The translations under genes and the position numbers were made by a program. This document shows positions 22,710 to 35,112 of a DNA stretch of 64,000 nt, piece by piece (position 1 is the stretch's first letter; every line of letters starts with the position of its first letter). The notes below the pieces were generated by a model. It was not told where the DNA came from and searched no databases. It worked only from the letters and a program-made list of their open reading frames with translations. Origin of the DNA: Fasciolopsis buskii (lineage: Eukaryota > Platyhelminthes > Trematoda > Plagiorchiida > Fasciolidae); assembly GCA_008360955.1 (NCBI GenBank), contig LUCM01002436.1:156237-220236 (forward strand), written 5' to 3'.

Positions 22710-24670
22710 AGTAATAAGGTATATTTCTCGATTTACGAGATGCTCGCGCAAGGCAAGATTAAATGTTTACAAGGACGATTCACAGGAAATGCGAGAAAAG
22801 GAAAGCAAAAGGGATAAGTGGATGAGTACAACCTTGAGTCACTGGGAAAGCACACTGGAAAGTGAAATGAGATGCTGCCAAGCAATGGGGAAAGTAAACA
22901 TGTGCAAGTGAGAAACGAAAACTAGACAACAAATTTCACAAGACCACACAGAGTTTCTTGTGACTGTGTGTGAGCCGTAACTAAGAGTCATCTAGTGTTT
23001 AAGTGCACTAACTGTGCTCACAGCCGGTGCAAGACGGCCGGAATCCGAAATGACAACAGCGTTACGCACTGGAAGGAAGTGTTGAGCTGAGGGGATGAGG
23101 AACAATGACAATACGATGGTTGCATGAAAGCAGTGAAAACCAGGCGGAACGTCAAGAAAAGTAGGTAACACACGTTTTTGACAAAAATAAACGGCCGAAA
23201 AGATGCCCAAGGTGGAGGAAAGGTATCAAGATTGTCTCCAACTATCTGGAGGATATTTTACGAAGCTTTGCATATGGAACTCCCGAGGTCATGCAAAAAC
23301 GTCTCTTAAATACAAAAGCCAAGAATGTCCCCTATTTTGTCGTTTTTATTGTTGCAGCTTTTGATCTTAGTCAGCATTACCGTTGGAAAATATGAGGTGC
23401 GCGAGCAGTTCCGGAGGCGGTAGTAACCTTGCTTTTGCCTACTCGCAAAAATCGGAGTTGATGTTTCCAAGGCGATCAGCGTCGTGGTCGCTTTTGAGCG
23501 TCTCAGTACTCCGGCGCCAATTCTAGCTACCAGGTTCCTAGCGGGAGTGATAGATTATCAGATCAGTCGCAGGCAAACTCACAATGTGTGGCCATGGCCT
23601 CAACAACTCGGTTTCTCTACACTTTTTAGAGCACTCGGTCATTCAGCCTGCTAAAGCCAGGAGAAATGTAAGACAGATTTTTCGCACAATGGAACAATCT
23701 GACAGCATCCTCACCATTCATAACATACGTTTGACCACTCCCTGAATATCGCAACCTAATAAACTCATGCTCGTCAAATGCCGAAAGGATTTCAATCGAA
23801 ATTTGTTAGAAGCGCTTCACCTAGCAAATGACGAGTTGGTCTTTGGTCCTGTTTAGCCCTCGAACCTGAGCCACTATTGCTACGGCAGCTGATCATTAAC
23901 CCGAATTTTCTACATAACCTTGTGAATATGCGTTCCTACTTCACCGACCTACCTATGTTCAACTCCGCCAGTCCCTACCATCCCCCGTTGCAACAGCAAC
24001 AGCGGCGTGGTCCAGAAAACATGGGGAAAACAGACCAACCAGAGGTTGCGGAAAATTGCCAATGCGCAGGAAAATTAGGATCGGGCGGAGGGGCCGTGGA
24101 AAGTTCCTATATGGGCTCAACCACTCTTCTGTTATGACATAATACATACAAAATTTGAAACGGGCTCAGAAGGCAATGAGCCACTTACAGCATTGGGTTT
24201 GTCTTCTATCAGCCTAGACCCAATCCTAAGAGAGCAAAAATCTCCCACTGTCCGCGTTGGCCCAATATGTTGCCGGTTCCTGCGCTGTAGACTTAGTGAG
24301 GTGTTAGCGCACTGGGCTCTCCTTGTGTACCTACGGTCCTACCCATCTAAGTCCTCATCAAACCTACCCTATCTGCCGTATGCACGACGGGATGCGCTTG
24401 CTTCCTCCACAAAAGTTGTCATATTTTCACGTCCAAACCACAAAGGCCGTCATATCCTTACATTCAAACTCCTTAGCACTCTTTTCGTTACTTTTCTTTC
24501 ACAGGCGCATATCCAGTCACACATCTGAAGCTGGAAGATGCCAGTGCTCTATTATTATTGCCTATTCTGAACCAGTCGACGGGGACTCCTCCGATGTAGT
24601 CCCTAATTCAATTTACCATCTTTAAACTTCGGCAGCGTCAGCCCCATCCAACCTTCCTCTTATTGTTCTG
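22710..24670. other. unassigned
   Basis: No convincing exon or element motif. ORFs at 22687-22911, 23877-24137 and 24193-24528 lack recognisable domains. A Gln-rich CAA/CAG patch lies near 23985-24003. Confidence 0.25.
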
Positions 24671-24672
24671 AG

Positions 24673-24917
24673 TCACTGACGACAATCCAGTCTCTCCGCT
24701 TTCCCTGCTCCCATTGCCTTTCCAGGGACGGACGTATTCTCAATTTTCTTTTTAGTTTCACCCATCACCTTTTCCCTTGGTATCTTTCTCACTCCATTAC
24801 CATTCGTGTTCACCAGGGCCCACTTGGGTAGCTTGCCTTCTGACTCGATCGCACTCATCAGTTTTTCTAGGGCCCAAGCTCCAGTCCATCCATCCTCTGC
24901 TTTCCACATCACTCCAT
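24673..24917 (-). CDS. candidate coding exon, family unknown
   Basis: On the minus strand a T-rich tract ends in GCTTTCAG (24918-24925) and is followed by an open frame of about 80 codons. It starts GVMWKAEDGWTGAWALEKLM, contains KLPKWALVNTNGNG and becomes Lys/Gly-rich, ending in a stop near 24673. The acceptor is good and the composition protein-like, but I recognise no family and the frame may be chance. A donor could lie at GGTAATG near 24790. Confidence 0.3.
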
Positions 24918-25104
24918 CTGAAAGCGAAAAACAGCAAATGTTCTAGTGTGAAATGGACAATAATTAAGAAAAACCATCTTTTACCTCTGGGTAAGTGGAA
25001 TAGTTTGATCCATTTTGGGGATGGATCTACCCTTAGCATACCACTAGCCGTCCAACTCGCAGACTTGTCAGTGCCACGGAAAAGTTGGCCTCGTTTTACC
25101 ATTC

Positions 25105-26665
25105 ACTGTTACGCATTTTGGCCCTTTTATTATTTTTTTGTTTGCCACTTACCATAACCCTCACAATGGTCCGACATTACTTTACACTGTTATTGGATAT
25201 TTTATTTAACGTATTGCGCAATACATTTCATTTTCTTCCTCGCACTTGGTGACAATTTCTTTTGCTGGGGCTTCAAGCAATAGTTCGACATTATCCATAT
25301 CACTGTTCTACACTATTTTAAATTTCCAAACGGATATAGCTCAGTTCCCTGATTACAGACGCCACTATGCAGTGCGTTTCCTTTAGGTTTCGTTCCCATT
25401 AGGATGCCAATGGTCTGTTGTCCTAATCCGTCTTTCATACAGCCGTTTCGGTCGGGTTTGCAAATTTATCATCCCTCACTCATGGTTCGTTGACGTCCTT
25501 TGTCGCAGATTGCCTTCCGCGGACAGTGTATGAACTTGTAAAATTTTGAACATCTTGACATTTGCTGCTGCACAGGCGATATGCATCATTGGTGTATCTA
25601 TAGGCTGCACAGGGTGCCAAACATTAGTTATGTTAACTTATTGGTAAACATGCGTAATCTCTACTGATCCGTCTTTTGGCTCCATCTCTGAGGTGCAGCC
25701 AACGATGGGTTGTCTCACACTGTTGTAGGCCTTGATCATATAACCAAGCAGGTCGACCGGAGATTTCTAGAAATATACAACAACATAAGATGGCAGATCC
25801 AGTCCGGTCTGTCGCAGTTGGTCGGGTTTACCTCCTCCAGTACATGTTACGTGTTCTGAATTGTCACTTGCAGCTGGGTGATCCTAGTCGTAAACGATCG
25901 GTATTCAGTTCCATTTCGTTGGCTCTCATCAGACCAGTGCACGTCTGCAAAGTATTGGACGCGGATGCTGGTTTTAGTACCGATTCTATAATCTCCTACT
26001 CCTTCATCCGACGGAAGCGTTTCTATCCCATTTCTAATTACCCCTTTGATTGGACATAACCACAAGGCCCTTTAGAATTCATTTTCACTCCTTTTATCGG
26101 AGTTTTCTTACCATTCTGCTTGCAGTTCCTTTTATATTTGTCGCCGGGTTTCTGCTCTTCGCGTGCTGCAACCAGCTCCTCGAGAATTCCAGGGATTTCT
26201 ATCCCGTTCTGTGTGAAAATTTTTTTAATGAACTCCTTTTCTCCGCAGCCCACTGATTCGGTTTAGATCTGCCTTTACTTTCCCAGTGATAAAAATATGT
26301 TGGATCCATGGAGGTACTTTGGATATTTTACTAGGTGACTTCCACCTCAGGATCTTCGTTGGCAAGTTACCAAGTTAGCTAGTTCTGAGCTGGACTTCTA
26401 TTTTTCCACGTCAAATTTCTCGAAGCTCCTCTGCGGTTTTTAGGGGATAATTGTTTGCTTAACTAGGAAAATAAAGTTAATCATCACGTGATCACCCTTT
26501 CCTAACAAAGTGACAACATTAGCCGTGGATAATAGTTCCATATTTAACAATAACCCGCGGAGCACTGATGGCTGTAGACATGAAGTAATCCTAGTATATC
26601 TAATCACGTGTCGAATTAGAGCCCAATCCTCCACCCACTGTATGAACATGTCCCCGGATGCGCAG
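25105..26665. other. unassigned
   Basis: No named motif. A minus-strand ORF at 26038-26253 is charged and helix-prone (ILEELVAAREEQKPGDKYKR) and could be LINE ORF1 debris; that is only a guess. Confidence 0.25.
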
Positions 26666-27113
26666 TTTGTTAGCAAAGACTTACTGGTGTGAGAGGCATC
26701 TCAAAATCTGATCTGACCGCGTGGCTATTTACACTGTTCTCCCCAATCAGAACACAAGGAGCGCGAAGATAGACACGTTGCTAACAGAAATACAAAACAA
26801 TTAGAGCAGTAATAAATCAGCAATAAAAGCATTCAGCCATGTTGCAGTGTGCGAAGAGCAACGGAAAAAACGTGACCTCTCCGCCAATACTTCCCTCGAG
26901 GAACAGTTTATCGTAAAACATTATAAACGGCACTTTGGGATTCAAGAAATGCTTGGTGTGAAGATGGCCACACAGAGCACCAAATAAACATGTTGCAAAG
27001 ACACGACGATTGTCCCAGAAGGTGATTGTTCACGCAAACGCATGAAGTATGCATAACGAGTTGGCGGGGCTAGTTGAATTCCCTAATGGCCATGAGGCAT
27101 CAATCATTGCCGT

Positions 27114-28732
27114 TAAGGGTACCTGTTTATCCAAGGTCGACCTTATACTCCCAGTCGTACTGGAGAGTTGAACAGTTCATAGGAAAGACGGGAAGGAAGA
27201 ATATCTGGGTTGGAGATTAGCCTTACTTGCTAGAGAGAATATAAGTCACGCGGAGTGGAAAGTGAGACTGTGCATTACAAGTTTCCAACAATGCACCGTT
27301 ACACTCACATGGTCAAAGAAGATAGTCTACTTGGTATGTGTATCGCACCCCGATTTTGGTCACTGAAGGTGATAGTCAAATCTTTCAAGCCTTGAGGAGT
27401 TTCTGATATTGGGAGGCTTCAAATTACAGCATATAAAATGGAAAGTTGAAAAGCGCATTTTCAAACCTTGAGAGGAAGGACGTAGGTCATCTGCATGAAA
27501 ATTCTGGACAGAACAGCTACAAATTTAACTCTGAGCTTAGGGCTAGATGTACACTAACTCTACTCAAGAGCGATATAAAGCGGCTGCAGCTCTATTCTTA
27601 TTTGGGCAGTAGTGATCATGTGATCGTTTAATAAGATCATTGTGGCTTCTAAAGGCTGCGCTCAAGATAGAAAGCAAATGGATATGGGAGTTATTCATGA
27701 AGGAAGGTTATAGCTGCAAAAAACACGGATGAAATCAGTGCAAAAAACCCTTGGCAGATAACAAACCAGCCCCTGCTTGTCCTCCAGAACAAGTTTGCAT
27801 TGTTGAATGGATGATGAAAAGAAGGCGTGCAGGGTGAAAATGCGCAAGGCTATAAAACGTCGGGGCCGAAAATGGTCCATGACGGAAATCGGGCAAGGAA
27901 TAAGTTAATCAAAGAAGAAACTAATCTAGAAGGCTAATGCAGAATGTCAAGTAAAAATTATTGAGAACAGTTATCCAGATGTACTAAAGAGTAACCTAAG
28001 AAATACTATGCAGAGGTAAAACAAAAAGGGTTACTTAGAGAGCAAACTGGCCCATTAATTGCGAACGGGAACCGTGTTGTTGTAGATGGTTGGAACTGGT
28101 CCAAAACATCAAGTGACTACTTTAGCGGCGTATATCGGACTGCCATGGGATTTTACGGGGAATAAAATCTCTCATTCCCTCCGCCAGAAATAAACAAACG
28201 GCAGGTAACAAATGATATGGCTTGTCTAAACTTGGGGACTATAAGCGTTAGTAACTCGGCAGATCCCAGTGAGATCTAACCACTCATTATCAAGCTTTTC
28301 GCCGGGCATTTTCGTCAAACCGATTTGCAATTTCTGCTGGGCAACTCTGCGGCACGGAAACCTACCATAAAACTAGAATACGGCAGGAGAAGTGGCTCTC
28401 CACATTAGTCGGGAATTACGGACCAGTGATCCAGACAAGCGTTCCGTGCAGATGGATTACGTATGTCTGCACCTGACACAGCGTTTTATGTTGTGTCCAG
28501 CTCAGCATGGTTTTCTGCTCAGTCCACTGCCGCCTGTGTTGATTGTAAACAATCTGGCTATGGCTTTACACTGTGCGAACCTATTTTCCCGGATGAAGTA
28601 AAGGTGGTGGTGCTTACTGGACGCAATGCCGTAGGCAGTGATATCGTTTCCATATTAAAATGGGCAAAAGCATGTGAACTGCCGCTCGTTGCACGAAAAA
28701 TCCGCCCGCATTTAAAATACGAAGAGCCTTAA
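27114..28732 (+). mobile_element. CR1-type LINE relic, endonuclease to RT (copy 2)
   Basis: Same relic as 7140-8731, including the decayed GDFN motif and LGSSDHVIV (27602-27628). Here the early RT segment is longer by nine residues because the 27-bp deletion is absent. Confidence 0.75.
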
Positions 28733-28850
28733 AGAAATAAAGATGACGTTTTTGCCAAAAATGCAGCAAGCAAAATAAAAGAAATTGGAGGTCAAGTTAT
28801 GCTGGATTTAAAGTGGGCTGATCTATGTTCTGCAATTAGCAGAGACCGTT

Positions 28851-30501
28851 CATAGACCAAGGCAGGTGCTGCCGCGCCAAAATACAGAGGGTTTCATTCT
28901 TCTTTTGCCTTCGCAAGCAGTCGCTGCAATGCGTGTGCCAGCTACCGACCCTCCAGTTATATGGCGCTCAAACCTCTGTGGAAAAACAACGGATGCTTGC
29001 CTATTTGGTATCTTAACGCAGACTGGGCGCATCTGCATATTTGTGATTCACAGATCTGCTTCTGATCCCCAGTTTACCAAGCCCTTTCTTATTAGCAGAG
29101 CAGCCCCGTCCTTAGTGTGGCCCTAACCCTGTCTTACCTGTTAACGTGACACTGGTCTGTCAACTGCGGAATGCAGTCCGCTTCAGACGGCCATATATCG
29201 ATCTTACCCGTCCCAGCCATTGCGGGTAATTCCATCCATCTATTACTTTTAATACGAGCTTTGGTGTAAAGAATTACCTTTCTCCAGTTTACCCTGCAAC
29301 AGATTTCACCATGGATCTCGGGCACAACACCCAGGGTCACCTTCATTCTTGCCATGTCTCTCTTAGGTGAAAAACTGAGGATTCTATGGGATTTTCTTCT
29401 CTACACTCCATATGACCACCGCTCCATTGTTGTTTGTGCACAGATCCGTGTTTTCTCCTGTTTTCTGGCATTCCGGTCCCCGGTGAACCATCACGGCCAC
29501 CGTTCTCTCCAAAATTCTGTTAGCTCGTGCACTTATATATGGTGGTGTCTAATTCTGCCTCAGCACATCGTTCCTGTGCCTGTGCAGGCCTGTTCAGGTT
29601 GCTACTACCGCACAATTCTCTACCTTTGGGCCACTTGTTTTTGCAATCATGTGGAAGAGGGTATTTCTCGGGTGTTTGAGTTATCGGGACTGCCCTAAGT
29701 TAGTACCAAGTTTCCCAGGGCTCTTACAGCCTCCCCAAAATCCAGCTGGTTCTTTTGGGATGATACAATAGCGGCCACTCGCGCCATTGTGCACAGTACC
29801 AGCTCTAACTAAAAGCTGGCCTCCGACTTTTGCACTTACGAATTCCACTAGCACCGGTCTTGCTGTTCGCAGTGCTTGCTGTTTTGGATGTCTCACAAAT
29901 GCTTACTCTATGCATTCTTCTTAAATCAGCGTTCTTAGTCAAACTAACCACCCTTTAAGATCGATTGTCTTAACGCGGATCTCGTATTCCGTTTGCTTGT
30001 CCTTAACTGTCGTGACCACTTGTGCGTCACTCTCACTCCGCTCTGTACGACTGGAATATTGGAAATCCTGACCATTGATCGGTATAATGAAAAGACAGTC
30101 GGAAGCGGTATCAGTTTGAGTATATTTTGGCGGGAGCTTGCAGGCGGAGCGTGCGTGAGCAACACAATTGGCGACCGCTCTGAGAGGTTAACGTTCGGTT
30201 AAACAAGCGATCCGGGGGAACAAATCCATGTTCCACTGTCATCCTTAGAAGACCTCTCACTCTTCTGGGGTCTAAGTCTCTTCCAGATTAAGACTCTCTT
30301 ATGTAGAATTACTTGACATTTGGAAAACTCAAGTGTCTACGTCTGACGCTAGGTGGCTTGTGTACTCTTCTTATTTTACGGGGGCGACTTTCCAGCCCTT
30401 CAACTTTCCCTTTTAGAATATTGATCTCAGCCCCACTCTGGACTGCAGTTTTTGTGGGTTTTAGTTCCCTTTGCATTGTAGTCAGCCCTACCTTGCACAC
30501 T
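28851..30501 (-). mobile_element. CR1-type LINE relic, ORF1 to start of ORF2 (copy 2)
   Basis: Same relic as 8850-10500: coiled coil at 30309-30500, ORF1 core at 29681-29896, ORF2 endonuclease start at 29134-29355. It is also split by the 260-bp insertion element, so that insertion predates the duplication. Confidence 0.7.
29956..30232 (-). mobile_element. 260-bp insertion element, copy A2
   Basis: The duplicate of copy A1 carried along in the 4.1-kb block. Orientation, boundaries and flanks are the same. Confidence 0.65.
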
Positions 30502-30796
30502 CTGCCCTGTTAGTTTAACCTTCGTCCGGCCTTCTAGATAATCTCTGCCGGACATTCAACCACCTCTATGAATTGCTTTCTTCCTCCTTTATTCAGAGTG
30601 TCGGCAGCTTCATCATGTTCGACGATCATAGTTGGTTTGGGAATCTCTTTGATAATGATCACCTCGTGTGCCGTCTGGCGCCGACCTTACAACTTGGGCA
30701 GGCCCACTCCATTCATTCATGCTGTCCGCAAACACTGTTTCACATATAATCAGCGCTCGCTTTAAAAGCGATGCCAATGACCAAGCGCTTTCCGCA

Positions 30797-31080
30797 ATGT
30801 ACCAAGAACTTTCTTATTAGCAGAGGCACCTCTTCCCTAGCGTCGCCCTGGGCTTGTCTTACCTGTAAACATGACACTTGTTTGCCACCTGAGGAATGTG
30901 TTCCACTTCAGATATCCCTTTTCCTTCATTTTTCCCAACCATTGTTGGTAGTTCCATCCGTCTATTACTTTTAATACTAGCTTTGGTGTAAAGAACTTCA
31001 GCATTTGATTCCTTTTCAGGGTTTACCTCATACCTCGACCCCATGCCTCGTCGGGCTTCCTCTTTTTTCTATTTTGGCTT
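30797..31080 (-). mobile_element. CR1 ORF2 endonuclease start, third copy
   Basis: The minus-strand frame at 30859-31044 reads VLYTKASIKSNRRMELPTMV followed by EGKGISEVEHIPQVANKCHV. It is homologous to, but clearly diverged from, the ORF2 starts inside the duplicated block. It begins exactly where the block ends, so the duplication breakpoint lies within or at a CR1 copy. Confidence 0.7.
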
Positions 31081-31303
31081 TTTAGGTTTCTTACCATGGT
31101 AAGCGTATTTTATCTGGTCATGGGAATTTTGTAAATCAATTCTGCTCTTCAGAGTTACTGCTTGAGTTAGGAAGCTCAGCATATTCTTTGTTTTAAGCAT
31201 TCACTTCAAAAATCCTTCATTTCAGTTCCTTACTACTGACCTGCTATTTTATCTCCGGGCCCATTTCTGTACATATAATCTACTGGCAACCACTAATGCG
31301 TAC

Positions 31304-31525
31304 CTAGCCTGTTGAAGCACGTACAGTTTGCCTTGGCATTTCCATCTTCAGAACTGCGTCATCCCCATTAGATGCACTGTCTTCTATCGCTAAACCGGTA
31401 AGAACTGGGTGATCATACTTCATAACGCTACCAAATTTTTCAACCCACACACGAAGTTTCCAGCCAAACGCAAAACTACCAGCCGTTCGAATCAACATGC
31501 CAGATGTAATAATGACTGATTCCAC
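31304..31525 (-). CDS. unassigned ORF, possible host exon
   Basis: After a TTTTGCCATTAG acceptor-like sequence on the minus strand, a 73-codon frame runs to a stop: VESVIITSGMLIRTAGSFAF, then GWKLRVWVEKFGSVMKYDHP and VLTGLAIEDSAS. The composition is protein-like and no repeat family is evident, but I recognise no domain. Confidence 0.28.
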   Translation of the reverse strand: MESVIITSGMLIRTAGSFAFGWKLRVWVEKFGSVMKYDHPVLTGLAIEDSASNGDDAVLKMEMPRQTVRASTG

Positions 31526-31529
31526 GCAA

Positions 31530-33075
31530 CTAATGGCAAAAGCGGTCCCTCAGTTATTTACAATGAGCCAACGTGCCTTCAAACCTTGTTACCTACGATG
31601 AGACCGAGATGTTCCAAGTGATATTGTCCAATTTAGTAGACTTGTATGACAATTTAAACTAATAATCTCAAAGGCAGCACCCTTTCTCACCTTCGTGACC
31701 CTGAAACTCAGAGCCGAAGGTCTCCTGAATGCACTGTCCTCTGAAACAGCGTGGAATGGATAGGCCATGTAATGACTTTGTCTCCAACATACCTGATGGT
31801 ATCCTCACGAATAGTCCCAGAGGTTCAATTTTGGCTGGTTGCCGCATAAACTTTACAGCATGTCTAATAGCATGGCTGCCGAATGGGACCTAAGATCATA
31901 AATGCCCAGTTATGTTGCGGTATACAACCCAAATTTTGGCGAAGCTATCCATCAGCAAGCAAAACATTATTCCCGCAAAAACAGATGAAACGATTCTCCA
32001 ACGGGGGACCGCTGTCGACACTTCACACAACTCTAGGGGCACTGAGCTGATTTACTAGTTGCAACTGACCAAATTGCATGCATCTAAGATAAGCCTTCTA
32101 TCATCAGGATACTTATCGAATCGCCAGTCCAAAGACATCCATCAGTGCCGATACCGTCCATGAGTTCAAGCTCGGTGGCTAGATATACCGAGCTCGCTCC
32201 CAGCATCTCAGCGTTTGCATAAATTAGATCGTCTGGACTCTTCCAATCCAAATTCACCTTCTTCCGTCGGGCTGAACCAACCGTCCAGCCACAAACCACT
32301 TTTCAGCACAGTCGCCAAATCTAGTTTCTCTAGTTCATTGTGACACTCCGCCCGCCCCAAACAGGCCGCAAGCTTTCAGGTGCCTTGTGATGTTTTAGAC
32401 GCCAGTGACAGAGACTTTTCTAACCAACGACGTTGTGACCCTCCTCAGTAGGAGTCTAATTAAGGCACAGCCGTTTGAAACTTCTTAACTTCGCCGCCAA
32501 GCCCAAAAATAATGGTACAGCACTATTTTCTGTCCCTTTAAATGCACCGATTTCCCACAGGAATCATGGTCGACTAAGTTAAGCCTCCTCATGTCATCTT
32601 CACTAATGAACCCAACAGCACTAAAATTAACCCTTCGCTGCCCCTTCCAGTGAGGTTCCTTAGGCGCCATAACTTCCGCCTGGGTCACTGACCAGAACTG
32701 ACGCTGATTTCTCTATTGCTGACCGCTCACCTGTGACGCAAAATATACACATGAATCACGTGGAATTCGGGGCAGGTGGACTCCTTTTTCTGGGTTATCT
32801 TCGACTGAACCTTTCCAGCAGGTAATATAAATACATACGCAGATCAGCCCAAAGCTGCCATCCTAAGTTCTAGGAAAAACCTTGGCTCCTTCGGTCAAAG
32901 GGACGCAATACCCGCATCCCCATTACCTTACTATCCTCTGCAAATTTATCCAAAAATCACTCAGGTTATCCTTCATTTTCCCCGATTTTCACTTTAGCCC
33001 AATCATATTAACCGCCACATCTACACAGCTTTTTCATTCCCCAAAAAATGCCTGCCGCTTGTAGGCCGTACCTAC
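31530..33075. other. unassigned, two protein-like ORFs
   Basis: Minus-strand ORFs at 32084-32299 (contains LDWKSPDDLIYANAEMLG) and 32485-32688 (contains VNFSAVGFISEDDMRRLNLV) have plausible composition but no known motif. A WIGHVM segment near 31760 (plus) may be an RTE C-terminal trace. Nothing firm. Confidence 0.2.
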
Positions 33076-33082
33076 CAATAGG

Positions 33083-33320
33083 TTGAACCCAGATATCAGG
33101 ACCAAAAGACGCAAAGAATGTATCGAGCAATCGATGTGCATGTTTTTTTGTTGTAAATGATATAATGTTATCAATACAGCACTGTTGGTAGATGTAATTT
33201 GCCAATGCGTGTTTGGTTGTTAAACGCGCCTTTCGAAAGACCACCAGTGACGAATAACATCCACTATAAACGTTGTTTTATTAACATCATATCATTCACA
33301 GTAAAAGAAAGACACAACCT
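33083..33320 (+). repeat. diverged relative of the 41-kb palindrome (PLE-tail-like)
   Basis: The left part (AATGATATAATGTTATCAAT, then CTGTTGGTAGATGTAAT) matches 41175-41220, and upstream ATGTATCGAGCAATCGATG matches the segment near 41135. The right part (TATAAACGTTGTTTTATTAA, then CATATCATTCACAG) matches the opposite arm near 41340-41385. So this is a shortened, diverged inverted-repeat version of the same unit. Confidence 0.65.
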
Positions 33321-33764
33321 ACTTCATCTTGTGAATCGAATGTAATGGGTGATATTCCCAGACGGTTTTAACATTAAAAATCTTTTCGCTTTGCTTGTCT
33401 CATAAAGGCCCATCACAAAAACTCAAATTCTACATCGCTGATGGTTTTTACCCCCGTTATCCAATTTGGCATGCTTATACTACCGAAGCATTTTCACTAT
33501 TATTATTTGATGCGCGATCGATACTAAATAAAGTGAACACGCTACTCATGTTGGCACATAAACATAGCAAGAATTATGTTCTTATCACCGAGACATGGCC
33601 AACTGATAATAACCCAAACAGAGGCAGCGTTGAAATTGCTTACAATGCCCTTGGGAAAGACAGGATGAATAAGTTCATGAAGGCTGACTCGTATACGAAG
33701 GAGACACTCTTTCAACCTCACGGTACAATCATTCTCTCTGTAATGACCAGCATGATTTTATCTG

Positions 33765-33840
33765 GCTGGCTGTGGCAATTAGGCTGCCGACCCTCCATGC
33801 CCCAAGTTGGATTTGAACGACTTTACGACGCCTGAAATTT
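33765..33840 (-). repeat. SINE fragment with B box
   Basis: On the minus strand AAAGTCGTTCAAATCCAACT looks like a tRNA B box with flanks, with an AGGCGTCG segment upstream. It interrupts the LINE endonuclease. Short and diverged, so tentative. Confidence 0.35.
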
Positions 33841-34852
33841 GGTGTTTTTTCTCTCTTGCAGAATACCTTTCCGCGTTTCTTTTCAGCGTATCATTATGTC
33901 AGTGATCAGGGCATATTGCCTTATCCATGATAACTGACAGTATTCTTGATCTTAGGTTAACAGTTGGTCTAACCGAGGTGCTCACTTTCATGGGAACCAA
34001 GCTACCAGGATGTGATCATTCCTAGGCTGATTGTAAATTTTTGGTTTCGCCATCTGTCGTTCCCTCATTAGCTTTCATAAGGCCATAGAATGGGGCCTTA
34101 TGAGACCACCCACCCCGCATAGTTCGTGTCCAAAATTAGGAGAGTGTACTCCTGTTTACGAATCTCGAATTGGCCGCCAACCATTTGTATGCAAAGCTAG
34201 CTTGCTGCCTTGTTCAAATTACCCAACCTGGTGTGGCACAAGTCCAAACGTGTTGGGCAACCCGGACAAGCTTAAAAGAACAATCTTTAAAGCAAGTAGG
34301 ATTCAAAGGAATAAAATCTTGTTCTACTATTGCAAATAAACCGTTTGCCTAAGGATTCGCGTCGAAGGAGAAAGATGTTCAAGAAGAACTTCAATTAGCG
34401 CACCCTACGAAAAAGGCTGTAATCCAAGCCAAATAGGTGAAAACTGACAACTTTAGAAATAGTTCACACATGAAATATGCATATGCGCAAATGACTCTCT
34501 ACTAAAACCAGAAGCTTTCAATGATTATTTCGCTTCTGTTATGACCAATGATGATGAAACCATTATACCAGACATTTCCGCAGTCACCTTTGCATTCTGT
34601 CCATGATTCTCAAAACACCCAACTGATATTAAACATTGGTCGTCCAAAATAAAGAAATCTTTCCATATTGGAAGGGAAGATCTCCCAGCCCTCTTCAAAG
34701 TTGGTGCGCAGATATTCCAGTGCTTTTGTGTGACTTACTTGATTTCTTCTTGAATACTAGAACACTTCTTCCTTGATACGAAACTAATGCCATTGCCTCA
34801 ATTCGCAAAGAGAGGCTCAAAGTAGGGCCCATCTAATTACAGGCTTGTAGCG

Positions 34853-35112
34853 CAACATGGATTTGTTCCGCCGGATCGCTTGTTTAACCGAACGTTAGCC
34901 TCTCAGAGCGATCGCCACTTGTGTTGCTCACGCACGCTCCGCCTGCAAGCTCCCGCCAAAATATACTCAGCCTGATACTGCTTCCGACTGCCTTTTCAGG
35001 TCAGGATTTCCAATATTCCAGTCGTACAGGGCGGAGTGAGAGAGACGCACAAAGGGTCACAACGATTAAGGGCAAGCAAACGGAATACGAGATCCGCGCT
35101 AGAACAATCGGT
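34853..35112 (+). mobile_element. 260-bp insertion element, copy B
   Basis: It starts CAACATGGATTTGTTCCGCC and ends ACAATCGGT. It matches copies A1/A2 over its length. The LINE RT reading NYRLVA stops at 34852 and resumes as LTDTFTISQL at 35113, so the edges of this copy are set by the interrupted host frame. A 5' hairpin (GATCGCT...AGCGATC) is intact here. No clear target-site duplication is visible and no coding domain is recognised. Confidence 0.7.

Larger units (their letters stand above)
26668..30796 (+). repeat. 4.1-kb duplicated block, copy 2
   Basis: Near-identical to 6691-10795 in the same orientation, about 20 kb away. It carries 27 bases at 28531-28557 that copy 1 lacks. Because these bases restore the LINE RT reading (QHGFL followed by PPVLIVNN, as expected for a QHGFR..RSC.TNL segment), copy 2 is the ancestral form there. 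Its right edge joins another CR1 endonuclease start instead of the sequence next to copy 1. Confidence 0.9.

Noticed and set aside
6691..30796. Direct 4.1-kb repeats as LTRs of one 24-kb element
   Set aside because: The copies contain coding relics of two LINEs facing each other, and the edges show no TG...CA ends or shared target duplication. The interval holds unrelated relics and a host exon.
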